A DNA stretch of 64,000 bases from Mesoflavibacter sp037029465 (lineage in GTDB: Bacteria > Bacteroidota > Bacteroidia > Flavobacteriales > Flavobacteriaceae), in the NCBI RefSeq assembly GCF_037029465.1, contig NZ_JAYMEM010000009.1:1-64000 (forward strand). Reading direction: 5' to 3'. The position numbers and the translations under genes were made by a program. The stretch's first letter is position 1; the number at the start of each line of letters is the position of its first letter. The notes below the pieces were generated by a model. The model ran no database searches, had not been told where the DNA came from, and saw only the letters and a program-made list of their open reading frames with translations. Of the stretch, positions 8,901 through 17,023 are shown in pieces.

Positions 8901-11561
8901 AACGACTAAATCGAAGTTATTATTAGCATCTGTTTCATAAGAACCGTAACGTTTTGGTTCAGGTGATTTTAAACCAACAAACGAGTTGTAAGGTGCGTAA
9001 GGCATTGTGAATGCATCCATAGAGAAATCGCCACCATTTTCAAAAGCTCTAACTAAAAATTGTGCATTTAACATTCCTGGTGCGCCTTTACCAATAGATA
9101 AGTTTTTTGTAATGTTGGCTAAACCATCTGCATCTAAATTCCCTTCAAAAATGGTCATTTCTTCTGTATTGAAAGACTTTGCAGGATCTCTAAATTTGTA
9201 ATCTGGATAGTTTTTAAATCCTGAATACGAATTAGAAAACTTTGCTTTTACTTCTGCTTTTAAATTTTTTGCTGGTGCGCCATGTAGCCAGTTAACGGCT
9301 AATTTTCCTTTTAAATTAGAATTACTTTTTAGGATTTCGTCATCAAAATCTATCTTAATTTTTAGACGGTTTGGTTTAACGGTTTCAACTTTTAACCCTT
9401 TATAAAAATTAGCGCCACCAACTGTTACTTTTGCATTCCAATTACCAGTTTTGTCTTCGGTAGCTGTTGGAACAGCAAAGGTGTAAACATTGTTTAATCC
9501 GTTACTTTTAACTTCTTTAAAGGCTAATTTTCCGTTAGGGTCTGTAATTTCAAGTTTTACAGGATGACCTTTAGGTAGTTTATTTGCTACATCATTAAGC
9601 ATAAATGATAAGTGAATGGTATCACCAGGTCGCCAAACACCACGTTCACCATAGATGTAACCTTTTAAACCACGTTGTAGCGTTGTGCCCGAAACATCAA
9701 ATTTACTTAAGGATAAAGAGTTACCGTCGTTAAGTTTTACATAAGTAGTATTGTAACCTTTTGTTACGGTTGCAAAAGCAGCGTGCTTATTAGCACTTAT
9801 AGTTGCAAAACCATTACTGTTAGTGGTTGAACTAACTATTTTTTGTTGCTGAAAATTGTATAATGCTATAGTTGCTCCTGCTTCTGGATTAGTATTTAAA
9901 ATATTACTTACTGCAAATAAATAGTTGTTATTAGCTCCTTTTTTAACAATAGTACCAAGGTTAGAGCTAATTAAATTTTGAGCAATAACACGGTTAGAAT
10001 TATAGTACGATTCGTGGCAAGGATTGTTGCGTTCTCTCCAGTTGTAGTTATCGTTGCGGTAGCTATAAGTTAGATTATCCCAATACTCTTCTTCTTTAAG
10101 GTCTTCGTCTTCGGTGTTAGTTTGGTTGTAATTGTCGCTGTAATAATCATCATAATAGTAATCGTCTTCGTAGTAATAATCATCATCTTCGTCATCATCA
10201 CTACTAGAAGTGTTAGCATTACAGTCGTAAAGCGAATAGGCTTTTTTAAAGTCAATTTCAACTCTATAAATAGCTCCAGGATCTGCTTTAATATATTTTG
10301 AAAGATCTACGCTGTAGGTTTTCCATTTTCCGTCATTTTCTAAAGGGTTTTCAATTAAGTTAATGGTGTGTTTTACAATGCGTCTTCCTACACGTCTAAT
10401 GGCTCTGCTGTTACTACTATATAGTTCATTATCTTGAAGAAATTGAAGTACATTATCTTCAAAAATCTTTATCACTCTAACATCTACTGCTTTTAAATTT
10501 ACTGCTTTAAAGTTGAATTTTAATTCTTTAGAATTTGGTAAAAACACGCCACTATTTACCAATTTCACTTGTGGTTTTATATCTTCAAAAGCAATGGTTT
10601 GGCTGTAAGGTGTTTTTAATTTAAAACCATAGGTGTTTTTTATACCTTGAAATACATCAATTTTTAAATCGCCCGACATTTTGGATTGCGGATAGACTTT
10701 AAGCACATTGCCATCTACAATAAATTTTGGATTTTTAGCATTTTGAATAGTCACTAACCCATCAAAGTTTTGCTGTTTTTTTATTGGGTCAGAAAAGTTG
10801 ATAGATAAAAACTGTTCTGGTAATTGAAACACTTCTACATCAACAATTTTAAAGTTGTTAATACCAGGAATAGTTACTTTGTTTTCTCCAGAATTATCTG
10901 CATTTATTGGCTTCCCGTTCCATTTTACTAAAATATCTGTATCATCAATTTTTCTTGTAATACTATCTATCTTAAATTCAAAATATTTTGAAGGAAGCAG
11001 TTTTTCATCCCAAACAATGCTTAATTTTTTTCCATCTTGACTAGCTTCTACTAACTGTTTTACTTTATCAACAGTAGTGATATCTGCTAACTTTAAAACA
11101 CCATTTAAATATTGCAATTCTTTGGTGTAAGATTGTAAGTTATTGGTTTCGATTACAAAATTTGGTGTAATGGTTTTAAAACTAAAATCGTAAGTATCAA
11201 AACCATCAGGTAAATCGTTGTAAAGATCTTTTAGTTTTACAGAGACTGTATATTCTGTATCTGGTGATAAATTTTCATCAGGAATAAAAGTAAACGCGTG
11301 GTCATTTACAACTTTAAGTTGTCCTTCTACATAAGGCTTAATTTTAAAAATACTTTTGTCTAATTCTTTGTCAGCTTCCCAACCTGTGACGGTTTTTGCA
11401 AGACTAACATTAATGTGATCTGCAACCGATATTCGACCAGCAGTAGTATAACTTATATAGTCTCTAAATTTAAAAAGGTTGTCGGTTTCGGTGGTTTTGT
11501 CTTTGCAGGAAAGTGTTAAAAAAAACACTAACAAAATGGCGTAGAAAGATTTTAATTGCAT
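5985..11561 (-). CDS. Alpha-2-macroglobulin family lipoprotein with thioester
   Basis: Giant protein of 1858 residues. The N-terminus is a lipoprotein signal peptide with the lipobox LTLSC (Cys19). Repeated macroglobulin beta-domains follow, including GYIYGERGVWRPGDT near residue 640. The complement-like region near residue 1415 has GCVEQ, the Cys-Gln pair that forms the internal thioester, and is followed by the alpha-alpha barrel. Bacterial proteins of this family (YfhM type) are thought to trap proteases entering the periplasm and to work with PBP1C. An unusual insertion of about 35 residues almost entirely Asp, Tyr, Glu and Ser lies near residues 454-490. The C-terminus is a beta-rich receptor-domain-like segment. 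Confidence 0.93.
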   Translation of the reverse strand: MQLKSFYAILLVFFLTLSCKDKTTETDNLFKFRDYISYTTAGRISVADHINVSLAKTVTGWEADKELDKSIFKIKPYVEGQLKVVNDHAFTFIPDENLSPDTEYTVSVKLKDLYNDLPDGFDTYDFSFKTITPNFVIETNNLQSYTKELQYLNGVLKLADITTVDKVKQLVEASQDGKKLSIVWDEKLLPSKYFEFKIDSITRKIDDTDILVKWNGKPINADNSGENKVTIPGINNFKIVDVEVFQLPEQFLSINFSDPIKKQQNFDGLVTIQNAKNPKFIVDGNVLKVYPQSKMSGDLKIDVFQGIKNTYGFKLKTPYSQTIAFEDIKPQVKLVNSGVFLPNSKELKFNFKAVNLKAVDVRVIKIFEDNVLQFLQDNELYSSNSRAIRRVGRRIVKHTINLIENPLENDGKWKTYSVDLSKYIKADPGAIYRVEIDFKKAYSLYDCNANTSSSDDDEDDDYYYEDDYYYDDYYSDNYNQTNTEDEDLKEEEYWDNLTYSYRNDNYNWRERNNPCHESYYNSNRVIAQNLISSNLGTIVKKGANNNYLFAVSNILNTNPEAGATIALYNFQQQKIVSSTTNSNGFATISANKHAAFATVTKGYNTTYVKLNDGNSLSLSKFDVSGTTLQRGLKGYIYGERGVWRPGDTIHLSFMLNDVANKLPKGHPVKLEITDPNGKLAFKEVKSNGLNNVYTFAVPTATEDKTGNWNAKVTVGGANFYKGLKVETVKPNRLKIKIDFDDEILKSNSNLKGKLAVNWLHGAPAKNLKAEVKAKFSNSYSGFKNYPDYKFRDPAKSFNTEEMTIFEGNLDADGLANITKNLSIGKGAPGMLNAQFLVRAFENGGDFSMDAFTMPYAPYNSFVGLKSPEPKRYGSYETDANNNFDLVVVDDQGNAIQRNGLEVKVYKIEWRWWWNSSDDNLSKYTSSSFYKPFLESKLNTNSKGKTSFNINVPDEEGGRYYITIKDPVSGHSTGQTAYFYKNWWKRQPSNDKEAASMLVFSADKDNYNVGETAKITFPSGTSGRALISIENGSEVIEHRWVKTETGETTVDIPITKQMAPNVFVNISLMQPHASTANDLPLRLYGVIPIMVEDPNTILHPEIKMASVLKPKEDYTVFVSEKNNKPMTYTLAVVEEGLLDLTRFKTPNAWDAFYAREALGVKTWDMFDDVIGAYSGSIDQVFAIGGDGNAAAGKNKKANRFKPVVTFLGPFKLDAGDRKSHTIKMPNYIGAVRTMVVASHIENEAYGNAEKSVQVKQPLMVLASLPRKLSPGEKVTLPVTVFAMEPKVKNVSLKLKLSDGISVVGESSKSLSFVKPDEKMEYFELDVSKAKGINTIEVVASGNGETSTYKVEIDVENVNPMSTKSYNESLTANESKTIDFSTFGVTGTNSATVEFSTLPPMDFTRRLEYLIRYPHGCVEQTTSSVFPQLFLTDIFDLPQDQQLKIQDNINNGIKRLGHFQRPNGGMSYWIGENNANDWGTSYAGHFMIEAEKKGFVLPLTFKSNWIKYQKEAAQNWRPSYSNYNSDLAQAYRLYTLALADSPDLAAMNRLREFSELSNEAKWRLAAAYALAGQTEASNAVAKTANIEFQPVKRNYYTYGSVDRNRAMALETMVITKDKRLKDLAETIANELSSQRWMSTQTTAYCLLAMGKMVIANGGKGIKINYSINGKSETINSSNALAQRDLKIKEGANQITIKNNYDNLVYVRVLTSGKLPLGEELTEQRGLTANVVFKNLKGDKIDISTLKQGEDFVATVQITNTKNYSVNDVALTQIFPSGWEIVNTRFTDFGDNTTSQARFTDIRDDRVNFYFDLKQKETKTFNVMLNASYLGSYYLPGIQAEAMYDNEFFVRNKGQWIEVEK

Positions 11562-11822
11562 TGATTAACAGGTTTTATAAGATGAATATTTAACAAGAAG
11601 ATTCATGTTAAATAAATTACGTTAACATTTTATGATTTAGTGTGCGTTACTATGTTAAATAAATGATAAATTTAATAATGAAAACTGAGATAACTTCAGA
11701 ATTTAAAACGAAAAATAATCAGTAATAAATTTAGCAATTTTTAAACGGTTTTTATGCTAAATAACCAATGAAATATTAGTATATTCGCTAAAAATTAAAT
11801 AATTCGTAAAAAAGAAACATTT
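11562..11822. promoter_or_regulatory. Divergent intergenic region, macroglobulin / amaB
   Basis: AT-rich 261-base gap between divergent genes. TATATTCG at 11780-11787, 35 bases before the amaB start, resembles the Bacteroidota -7 element TANNTTTG with one substitution. The same octamer stands before the lipoprotein gene at 49597. No clear -33 element, hairpin or repeat was seen. Confidence 0.35.
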
Positions 11823-13376
11823 ATGGAAGCAATTGCTACCGATTTCGGAATAAAAGAAGCTTTAAAACAATTAGGTATTAAAGACGTTAATGATGGAACT
11901 TCTACTGGCTCTGATAGCTTTGGAAGTGGTGAGTTAATTTCATCTTACTCTCCAACAGACGGACAACTTATTGCAAAAGTTTCTACGACAACAAGAGAAG
12001 ACTACGATAAAGTTATAAAAACAGCTCAAGACGCCTTTTTACAGTTTAGAGCTATGCCTGCACCACAAAGAGGTGAAATTGTAAGACAATTTGGTAATCG
12101 TTTAAGAGAATTAAAGGAACCATTAGGTAAATTAGTGTCTTACGAAATGGGTAAATCTTTACAAGAAGGTTACGGAGAAGTACAAGAAATGATAGACATC
12201 TGCGACTTTGCAGTAGGTTTATCTAGACAGTTAAACGGGCAAACCATTCCTTCGGAAAGACCAGGTCACGTTATGAGAGAGCAGTGGCACTCTTTGGGTA
12301 TTGTTGGAATCATTTCAGCATTTAACTTTCCAGTTGCTGTTTGGTCTTGGAACACAGCATTAGCATGGGTTTGTGGTGATGTTTGTGTTTGGAAAGCTTC
12401 AGAAAAAGCACCACTTTGTGCAGTAGCTTGTCAAAATATTATTGCTGAGGTATTAAAAGAAAATAATTTACCTGAAGGTATTTCTTGTATTATAAACGGA
12501 GATTACAAAGTAGGAGAATTTATGACAACAGATCATAGAATTCCGTTAATCTCTGCAACAGGATCTACACGTATGGGACGTATTGTTGGTAAAACAGTAG
12601 CCGAGCGTTTTGGTAAATCTTTATTAGAATTAGGAGGAAACAACGCTATAATTATTACACCAACTGCAGATTTAAAAGTAGTTGTGCCTGGTGCAGTATT
12701 TGGTGCTGTTGGTACTTGCGGACAACGTTGTACAAGTACACGTCGTTTAATTATTCACGAATCTGTTTACGATAAAGTAAGAGACGCTATTGTTGGTGCA
12801 TACAAGCAATTAACTATTGGTAATCCGTTAGACGAGAAAAACCACATTGGACCATTAATCGATAAAGACTCAGTAAACACGTATTTATCTGCAATAGAAA
12901 AAGCAAAAGCTGAAGGTGGAAATGTACTAGTTGAAGGTGGTGTTTTAGAAGGAGAAGGTTACGAGTCTGGTTGCTACGTAAAACCAGCAATTATTGAGGC
13001 AGAAAATGACTTTGACATTGTACAAACCGAAACTTTTGCACCAATTTTATATTTAATGAAATACTCTGGCGATGTAGAAAATGCAATCGAAATGCAAAAC
13101 GGAGTTGCGCAAGGATTATCTTCTGCAATTATGACTAACGAAATGAAAGAAGCAGAAAAGTTTTTATCTTTTGCAGGAAGCGACTGCGGTATTGCCAACG
13201 TAAACATTGGTACTTCCGGAGCAGAAATTGGAGGTGCTTTTGGAGGCGAAAAAGAAACTGGTGGCGGACGTGAGTCCGGATCTGATGCTTGGAAGGTTTA
13301 CATGCGTAGACAAACCAACACGGTAAACTACTCAGACCAATTACCTTTAGCACAAGGTATTAAGTTTGACTTATAA
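11823..13376 (+). CDS. amaB: L-piperidine-6-carboxylate / alpha-aminoadipic semialdehyde dehydrogenase (ALDH7, antiquitin type)
   Basis: NAD-dependent aldehyde dehydrogenase of 517 residues. It has the family motif LELGGNNAII (general-base Glu about 269) and the catalytic Cys303 in GTCGQRCTS, with the antiquitin-type wording around it. It would oxidise alpha-aminoadipic semialdehyde (in equilibrium with piperideine-6-carboxylate) to alpha-aminoadipate in lysine catabolism, in the cytosol. It stands alone as a monocistronic gene, followed by a strong terminator. A related role in detoxifying other aldehydes is possible. Confidence 0.9.
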   Translation: MEAIATDFGIKEALKQLGIKDVNDGTSTGSDSFGSGELISSYSPTDGQLIAKVSTTTREDYDKVIKTAQDAFLQFRAMPAPQRGEIVRQFGNRLRELKEPLGKLVSYEMGKSLQEGYGEVQEMIDICDFAVGLSRQLNGQTIPSERPGHVMREQWHSLGIVGIISAFNFPVAVWSWNTALAWVCGDVCVWKASEKAPLCAVACQNIIAEVLKENNLPEGISCIINGDYKVGEFMTTDHRIPLISATGSTRMGRIVGKTVAERFGKSLLELGGNNAIIITPTADLKVVVPGAVFGAVGTCGQRCTSTRRLIIHESVYDKVRDAIVGAYKQLTIGNPLDEKNHIGPLIDKDSVNTYLSAIEKAKAEGGNVLVEGGVLEGEGYESGCYVKPAIIEAENDFDIVQTETFAPILYLMKYSGDVENAIEMQNGVAQGLSSAIMTNEMKEAEKFLSFAGSDCGIANVNIGTSGAEIGGAFGGEKETGGGRESGSDAWKVYMRRQTNTVNYSDQLPLAQGIKFDL

Positions 13377-13381
13377 TATAA

Positions 13382-13397
13382 TTTCGCTTTCGCGGAA
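13382..13397. repeat. 16-bp dispersed repeat, copy 1
   Basis: TTTCGCTTTCGCGGAA five bases after the amaB stop. Its reverse complement occurs exactly at 24382-24397, a 15/16 match lies at 58411-58426, and a 13-base piece lies inside a gene at 19355-19367. Confidence 0.75.
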
Positions 13398-13401
13398 GTT
13401 A

Positions 13402-13432
13402 AGCCACATCTTTTTTGATGTGGCTTTTTTAT
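13402..13432 (+). terminator. Rho-independent terminator after amaB
   Basis: Perfect 9-bp stem AGCCACATC (13402-13410) / GATGTGGCT (13417-13425) with a T-rich loop, followed by a run of T. Confidence 0.9.
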
Positions 13433-13470
13433 TTTCATAAAATTTAACCTAAAATTTTAGTTTTTTATCG

Positions 13471-13495
13471 ATTATTTGTGTTTGATACAAATAAT
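13471..13495. promoter_or_regulatory. Perfect dyad upstream of OmpA-like gene
   Basis: ATTATTTGT (13471-13479) and ACAAATAAT (13487-13495) form a perfect 9-bp inverted repeat around a 7-base spacer, 73 bases before the OmpA-like start. No T run follows, so it looks more like a regulator binding site than a terminator. The binding protein is unknown. Confidence 0.45.
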
Positions 13496-13567
13496 TAATA
13501 ATCAAACAGTTAAAAAATCACGATTTTTTTAATAACTTAATACTCATAATATTAAAAACTAACCATT

Positions 13568-14482
13568 ATGAGTAAAAAATCTAGATACCTTCTTGGTATT
13601 TTACTTACCATCATAATCGGTACAGTCTTGTACTGGTTTTTTTGTTGTCAATATTGCACCGGTAATATTGAGAATAACCAAAAAGATGTGTCCGTAGCAC
13701 CAGAAGTAACTATCAAACCAATTAAACTTAATGATCCAGATGGAGATTTCAATTTAGAAATTAAAGACAATTTTAGTTTCAAATTTTCAGATTACCATTT
13801 TATCGAGCCAATTTCACCCGAATTAAATCAAGGTTTAGATCAAATAGTAACTTATTTAAATAATCATCCAGACAAGTCACTAGACGTTAAAGGTTTTTAC
13901 AAGTCTGTAGAGATTAATAACTCGGCATTTCCTACCATTGGGTTAGCACGTGCTAACGTGATAAAAAATCTTATGGCTTCAAAAGGTGTAAATTTTAAAA
14001 ATATAAATACATATGGTGTTTTAGATAACGATTTAAATCGAGAAAATGATACTATAAATGGATGTATAAGCTTTAAAATCTCCGCATTTAAAGAAAGAAA
14101 TTCTGATCAAGATGAAGCTTTAAAAGATTTAGCTAAAAGTATTAAAGCTAATCCGTTAATACTTCATTTTGAAACAGCTCAAACTAATATTTTTCTAACT
14201 AAAGAACAACGACAAAAAGTGGCAGATATGGTTGATTATGTATATAAAGTAGATGGTGCAAGTATTACGGTAACCGGACATACAGATAATCAAGGTAGCA
14301 GAGATACTAATATAAAAGTTGGACAAGAAAGAGCAGATTTTGCTAAAAACTATTTAATAGATAACGGTATTTCTTCAAGTAAAATATCAAGTACTTCTTT
14401 AGGTCCAGATCAACCTATTGCAGACAATACTACCGAAGAAGGTAGAGCAGAAAACAGACGAGTTGTAATAACCATTAACTAA
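13568..14482 (+). CDS. OmpA-family protein with degenerate and intact OmpA domains
   Basis: Protein of 304 residues with an N-terminal membrane segment (about 8-26), followed by a CCQYC cluster. The C-terminal third (about 195-302) is a clear OmpA peptidoglycan-binding domain: VTGHTDNQGSRDTN, then the conserved ERADFAKNYL and GRAENRRVVI helices. Residues about 75-165 look like a second, decayed OmpA domain (LDQIVTYLNNHPDKSLDVKG, then an ARANVIKNLM helix). It probably links the cell envelope to peptidoglycan. The next gene starts 12 bases downstream and encodes a membrane HhH protein, so the two form an operon. Confidence 0.88.
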   Translation: MSKKSRYLLGILLTIIIGTVLYWFFCCQYCTGNIENNQKDVSVAPEVTIKPIKLNDPDGDFNLEIKDNFSFKFSDYHFIEPISPELNQGLDQIVTYLNNHPDKSLDVKGFYKSVEINNSAFPTIGLARANVIKNLMASKGVNFKNINTYGVLDNDLNRENDTINGCISFKISAFKERNSDQDEALKDLAKSIKANPLILHFETAQTNIFLTKEQRQKVADMVDYVYKVDGASITVTGHTDNQGSRDTNIKVGQERADFAKNYLIDNGISSSKISSTSLGPDQPIADNTTEEGRAENRRVVITIN

Positions 14483-14494
14483 AAAAATAAAACC

Positions 14495-15046
14495 ATGAGA
14501 ATATTATTAATTAGCATACCGTGTTGGTTAATTCCTACTTTGGTAGGATTAATTTGCGCAATTTTAGGATACTTATTAGGTAAACTACTAAACAGAAGTA
14601 ATGATAATAATGAAAATATTGATATTTATAAAAATCGAATTTCTAAATTAGAAACAGATTTAGCAGCTTGTATGTCAAGTAAAGAAGTGTCTCATACTTC
14701 TGGATTAGCAAATACTATTGCTCCCAAAGCATCAGGTATTGAAGCTGTTGTTTTTAATGCAGATGCAGCTAAAACAGCTTTAGGGAAAAAAATAAAAGAA
14801 AACGATTTAACTGTTGTTGAAGGTATTGGGCCAAAAATAAAAGAATTGTTCCATAGTCATAACGTTACAACTTGGGCAGATTTAGCCAATTGTACAATAG
14901 AAAAATGTCAAGAGGTATTAAAATCTGGCGGAAAACGTTTTGAAATACACAAACCAGGAACTTGGCCAAAACAAGCTGAAATGGCTGCAAAAGGCGAGTG
15001 GCAAAAACTAAAAGATTGGCAAGACCAATTAGATGGCGGAAAATAA
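14495..15046 (+). CDS. Membrane-anchored helix-hairpin-helix protein
   Basis: Protein of 183 residues with an N-terminal membrane helix (about 10-28), a short coiled coil (about 38-60), a linker, and a C-terminal domain (about 103-183). The domain starts LTVVEGIGPKIKELF, the GxG signature of a helix-hairpin-helix fold, and ends with KPGTWPKQAEMAAKGEWQKL. The same C-terminal module occurs in small proteins of many bacteria, often near OmpA-like genes. HhH folds usually bind DNA without sequence specificity, and a membrane-tethered form is unexplained. It is co-transcribed with the OmpA-like gene and followed by a terminator. Confidence 0.8.
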   Translation: MRILLISIPCWLIPTLVGLICAILGYLLGKLLNRSNDNNENIDIYKNRISKLETDLAACMSSKEVSHTSGLANTIAPKASGIEAVVFNADAAKTALGKKIKENDLTVVEGIGPKIKELFHSHNVTTWADLANCTIEKCQEVLKSGGKRFEIHKPGTWPKQAEMAAKGEWQKLKDWQDQLDGGK

Positions 15047-15068
15047 AAACAGTCTATTATTATAAAGC

Positions 15069-15100
15069 AAAAACCACTTTCGGTAAGATAGTGGTTTTTT
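15069..15100 (+). terminator. Terminator after OmpA/HhH operon
   Basis: Stem AAACCACT (15071-15078) / AGTGGTTT (15090-15097) followed by T residues, 25 bases after the stop of the HhH gene. Confidence 0.8.
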
Positions 15101-15104
15101 GTGT

Positions 15105-15147
15105 AACCTTAATTCAATGCCGAAACTTTATCGGGAGAACTAAGGTT
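15105..15147. repeat. Structured intergenic element
   Basis: Outer arms AACCTTA (15105-15111) and TAAGGTT (15141-15147) are perfectly complementary and enclose a smaller CCGA / TCGG hairpin. It lies between the operon terminator and the convergent AlbA-type gene. The rest of the 15047-15256 gap is plain AT-rich sequence. Confidence 0.45.
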
Positions 15148-15256
15148 TTATAGAAAGTTAATTAATAGCACTGTAAAAATATTACTTAAATGACTATCTT
15201 AATTAACTAATTTATAGATGGTTATAAATTTTGTATAGTTGGTAATAAATGGCTTA

Positions 15257-16387
15257 CTAACTGTATTTTACCTTTCTTAAAATCCTAACCGTATCTTTAT
15301 ATTTTTGATAGACTTCAGGATAGTTTTTTAAAAATGGTTTAGCTTCGTGAAGCTTATCTATAGCTTCATGAAATAAATTTAAATAACATATTAGATACGT
15401 TTCTGGTAAGTTGTTTAGATCTCGTAATTCTACTTTATTTAAAGAAATTCCTTTTTTTAATTTTTCTAAGATGGAATTATTCGCATTATAAACATGATAC
15501 AAAACCTTTTTATCGTATTGTGGCGGATTAAAAACCAGGGTAGAATCTATATTGTAATTGGCATTGTCGTTAAAACTAATCACGGTTTCTTCTAACGGAT
15601 AATATTTATAATGATTTTGAATACCAAGTTGTACATATTCTAAAATTGAAAACGAATTATCGTCATAACGTATAGCTACTTCATCTAAAGTTGAATAAAA
15701 TAATCGTACTTGCTCGTTAACTAGTTCTATATCTACTCTAGAGTAAAACGTTTCATCTTTAACCACTTTTTTATCGCCTGCCCAACACACAATAAAATAT
15801 TCTTTAAAGACCAAGTACTTTGGGTTGTAATCTTGTCTTTTTTGCATAAAATCTATAACGCCATCTAAAATATGCTGAATGTTATTTTGTGCATGTTTCT
15901 CTATAGAAGCTACAATTTCAGAATTTACATCTTTAATCTCTATGTCAAATACTTTGGGCATACTCATACTTCCGTCTCTAAAAAATACAGAGCCGCCATA
16001 ATATTTCCAGATGTTTTTTCTAAGAGACGTTAAGCCTTCATTAGGTCTAATGGTCACTAAACCAACAACTTTATCGTCTGGCAAATGCGGAAAAGGTATA
16101 TTTTCATACTGAACAATTGGCGGATTGGTTAAATAGGCATTTATCAAATTCTGAATTTTAGAATCATCAAAAAAGTCTACGCCAATAATTTTGTTGTCCT
16201 CGTCTTCAACACCAATAACGATGTAAGAATTATTTTTAGGGTTAGAGTTAGATAACGCGCAAATGTGTTTTAAAAACTTAGCTTTTCCTTCTTTTTGACT
16301 AATATCAATTTTTCGCTTTTTGTCATAAAAACTGTTCTCATCATTATGAGCTAATAAGTTTTTAATTAAAAGGCGTTTGTTAATCAT
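15257..16387 (-). CDS. AlbA_2 / Schlafen-type ATP-binding domain protein
   Basis: Protein of 376 residues. The N-terminal part (about 25-135) has the pattern of the AlbA_2 (Schlafen-like) domain: a KEGKAKFLKHICALSNS helix, then SYIVIGVEDEDNKIIGVDFF, then TIRPNEGLT. Such proteins bind nucleic acid or nucleotides and are often called putative transcriptional regulators or ATP-binding proteins. The C-terminal two thirds is unfamiliar, charged and beta-rich. The ATG is three bases after the stop of the HD hydrolase gene, so it is the last gene of a tight three-gene operon. Function unknown. Confidence 0.78.
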   Translation of the reverse strand: MINKRLLIKNLLAHNDENSFYDKKRKIDISQKEGKAKFLKHICALSNSNPKNNSYIVIGVEDEDNKIIGVDFFDDSKIQNLINAYLTNPPIVQYENIPFPHLPDDKVVGLVTIRPNEGLTSLRKNIWKYYGGSVFFRDGSMSMPKVFDIEIKDVNSEIVASIEKHAQNNIQHILDGVIDFMQKRQDYNPKYLVFKEYFIVCWAGDKKVVKDETFYSRVDIELVNEQVRLFYSTLDEVAIRYDDNSFSILEYVQLGIQNHYKYYPLEETVISFNDNANYNIDSTLVFNPPQYDKKVLYHVYNANNSILEKLKKGISLNKVELRDLNNLPETYLICYLNLFHEAIDKLHEAKPFLKNYPEVYQKYKDTVRILRKVKYS

Positions 16388-16390
16388 GGT

Positions 16391-17020
16391 TTAAAGCATT
16401 TCTATTTCTTTTCTCAAATTTTCTCTAGCTTTTCGTTCTAATCTATTTTTAGAATCTGGCGTAAAATATATTTGGTCTCTTTCTAAAAAGTGTTTTAAGA
16501 CCTTTTTTCGACCTGGATTATAAAGAAAATCAGGATAAATTTTATATTCTTTTCTTATAGATTTAATGTATTCATTATATGTTTCCCAAGTTGAACCTAG
16601 TATTGATAAATCTAAGTCTAAAAGGTAAGCATTATCTAAATTTTGGTTTAATATTATATTATGCTTTTTAGTTGAAACAATTAAAATTTCAACCTTTTTA
16701 ATTGATTTTGAATTAAAATTGAATGTTTTTAATCTCTTTTTAGCCAATTCTCCACTTTTTTCTTCATTATCTTTTTGTGTAGATTTGTAGATGATATCGT
16801 GATACCAAATGGCAAATTTTAATTCTGAAAGGTTAGTTATTTCACTTTGAAAAGTTTCAACTTGAAATAGCATATTATGAATGTGAGTTAGGTTGTGGTA
16901 ATGTCTAGACTTATTAGAGTACTGAGTGCTTATTTCTTCCCAGTATTTCAAAATTAAATCTGCATCATTACAATATTTGAATGCTAGATTTTGCCATTCA
17001 TTTTTTAACCAATCTTTCAT
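16391..17020 (-). CDS. HD-superfamily predicted metal-dependent hydrolase (COG4339-like)
   Basis: Protein of 209 residues. It has YHNLTHIHNML (about residues 39-49) and WYHDIIYKSTQKDNEEKSGE (about 71-90). The first His, the adjacent HD pair and a later Asp (LDLDLSILG) are the metal ligands expected of an HD phosphohydrolase of the predicted-hydrolase family COG4339. The substrate is unknown. It is the middle gene of an operon with three-base gaps on both sides, downstream of an SDR and upstream of the AlbA_2 protein. Confidence 0.82.
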   Translation of the reverse strand: MKDWLKNEWQNLAFKYCNDADLILKYWEEISTQYSNKSRHYHNLTHIHNMLFQVETFQSEITNLSELKFAIWYHDIIYKSTQKDNEEKSGELAKKRLKTFNFNSKSIKKVEILIVSTKKHNIILNQNLDNAYLLDLDLSILGSTWETYNEYIKSIRKEYKIYPDFLYNPGRKKVLKHFLERDQIYFTPDSKNRLERKARENLRKEIEML

Positions 17021-17023
17021 TTA

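Noticed and set aside
10070..10261. Minus-strand frame rich in Thr, Met and Ile
   Set aside because: Shadow frame of the Asp/Tyr tract of the macroglobulin gene.
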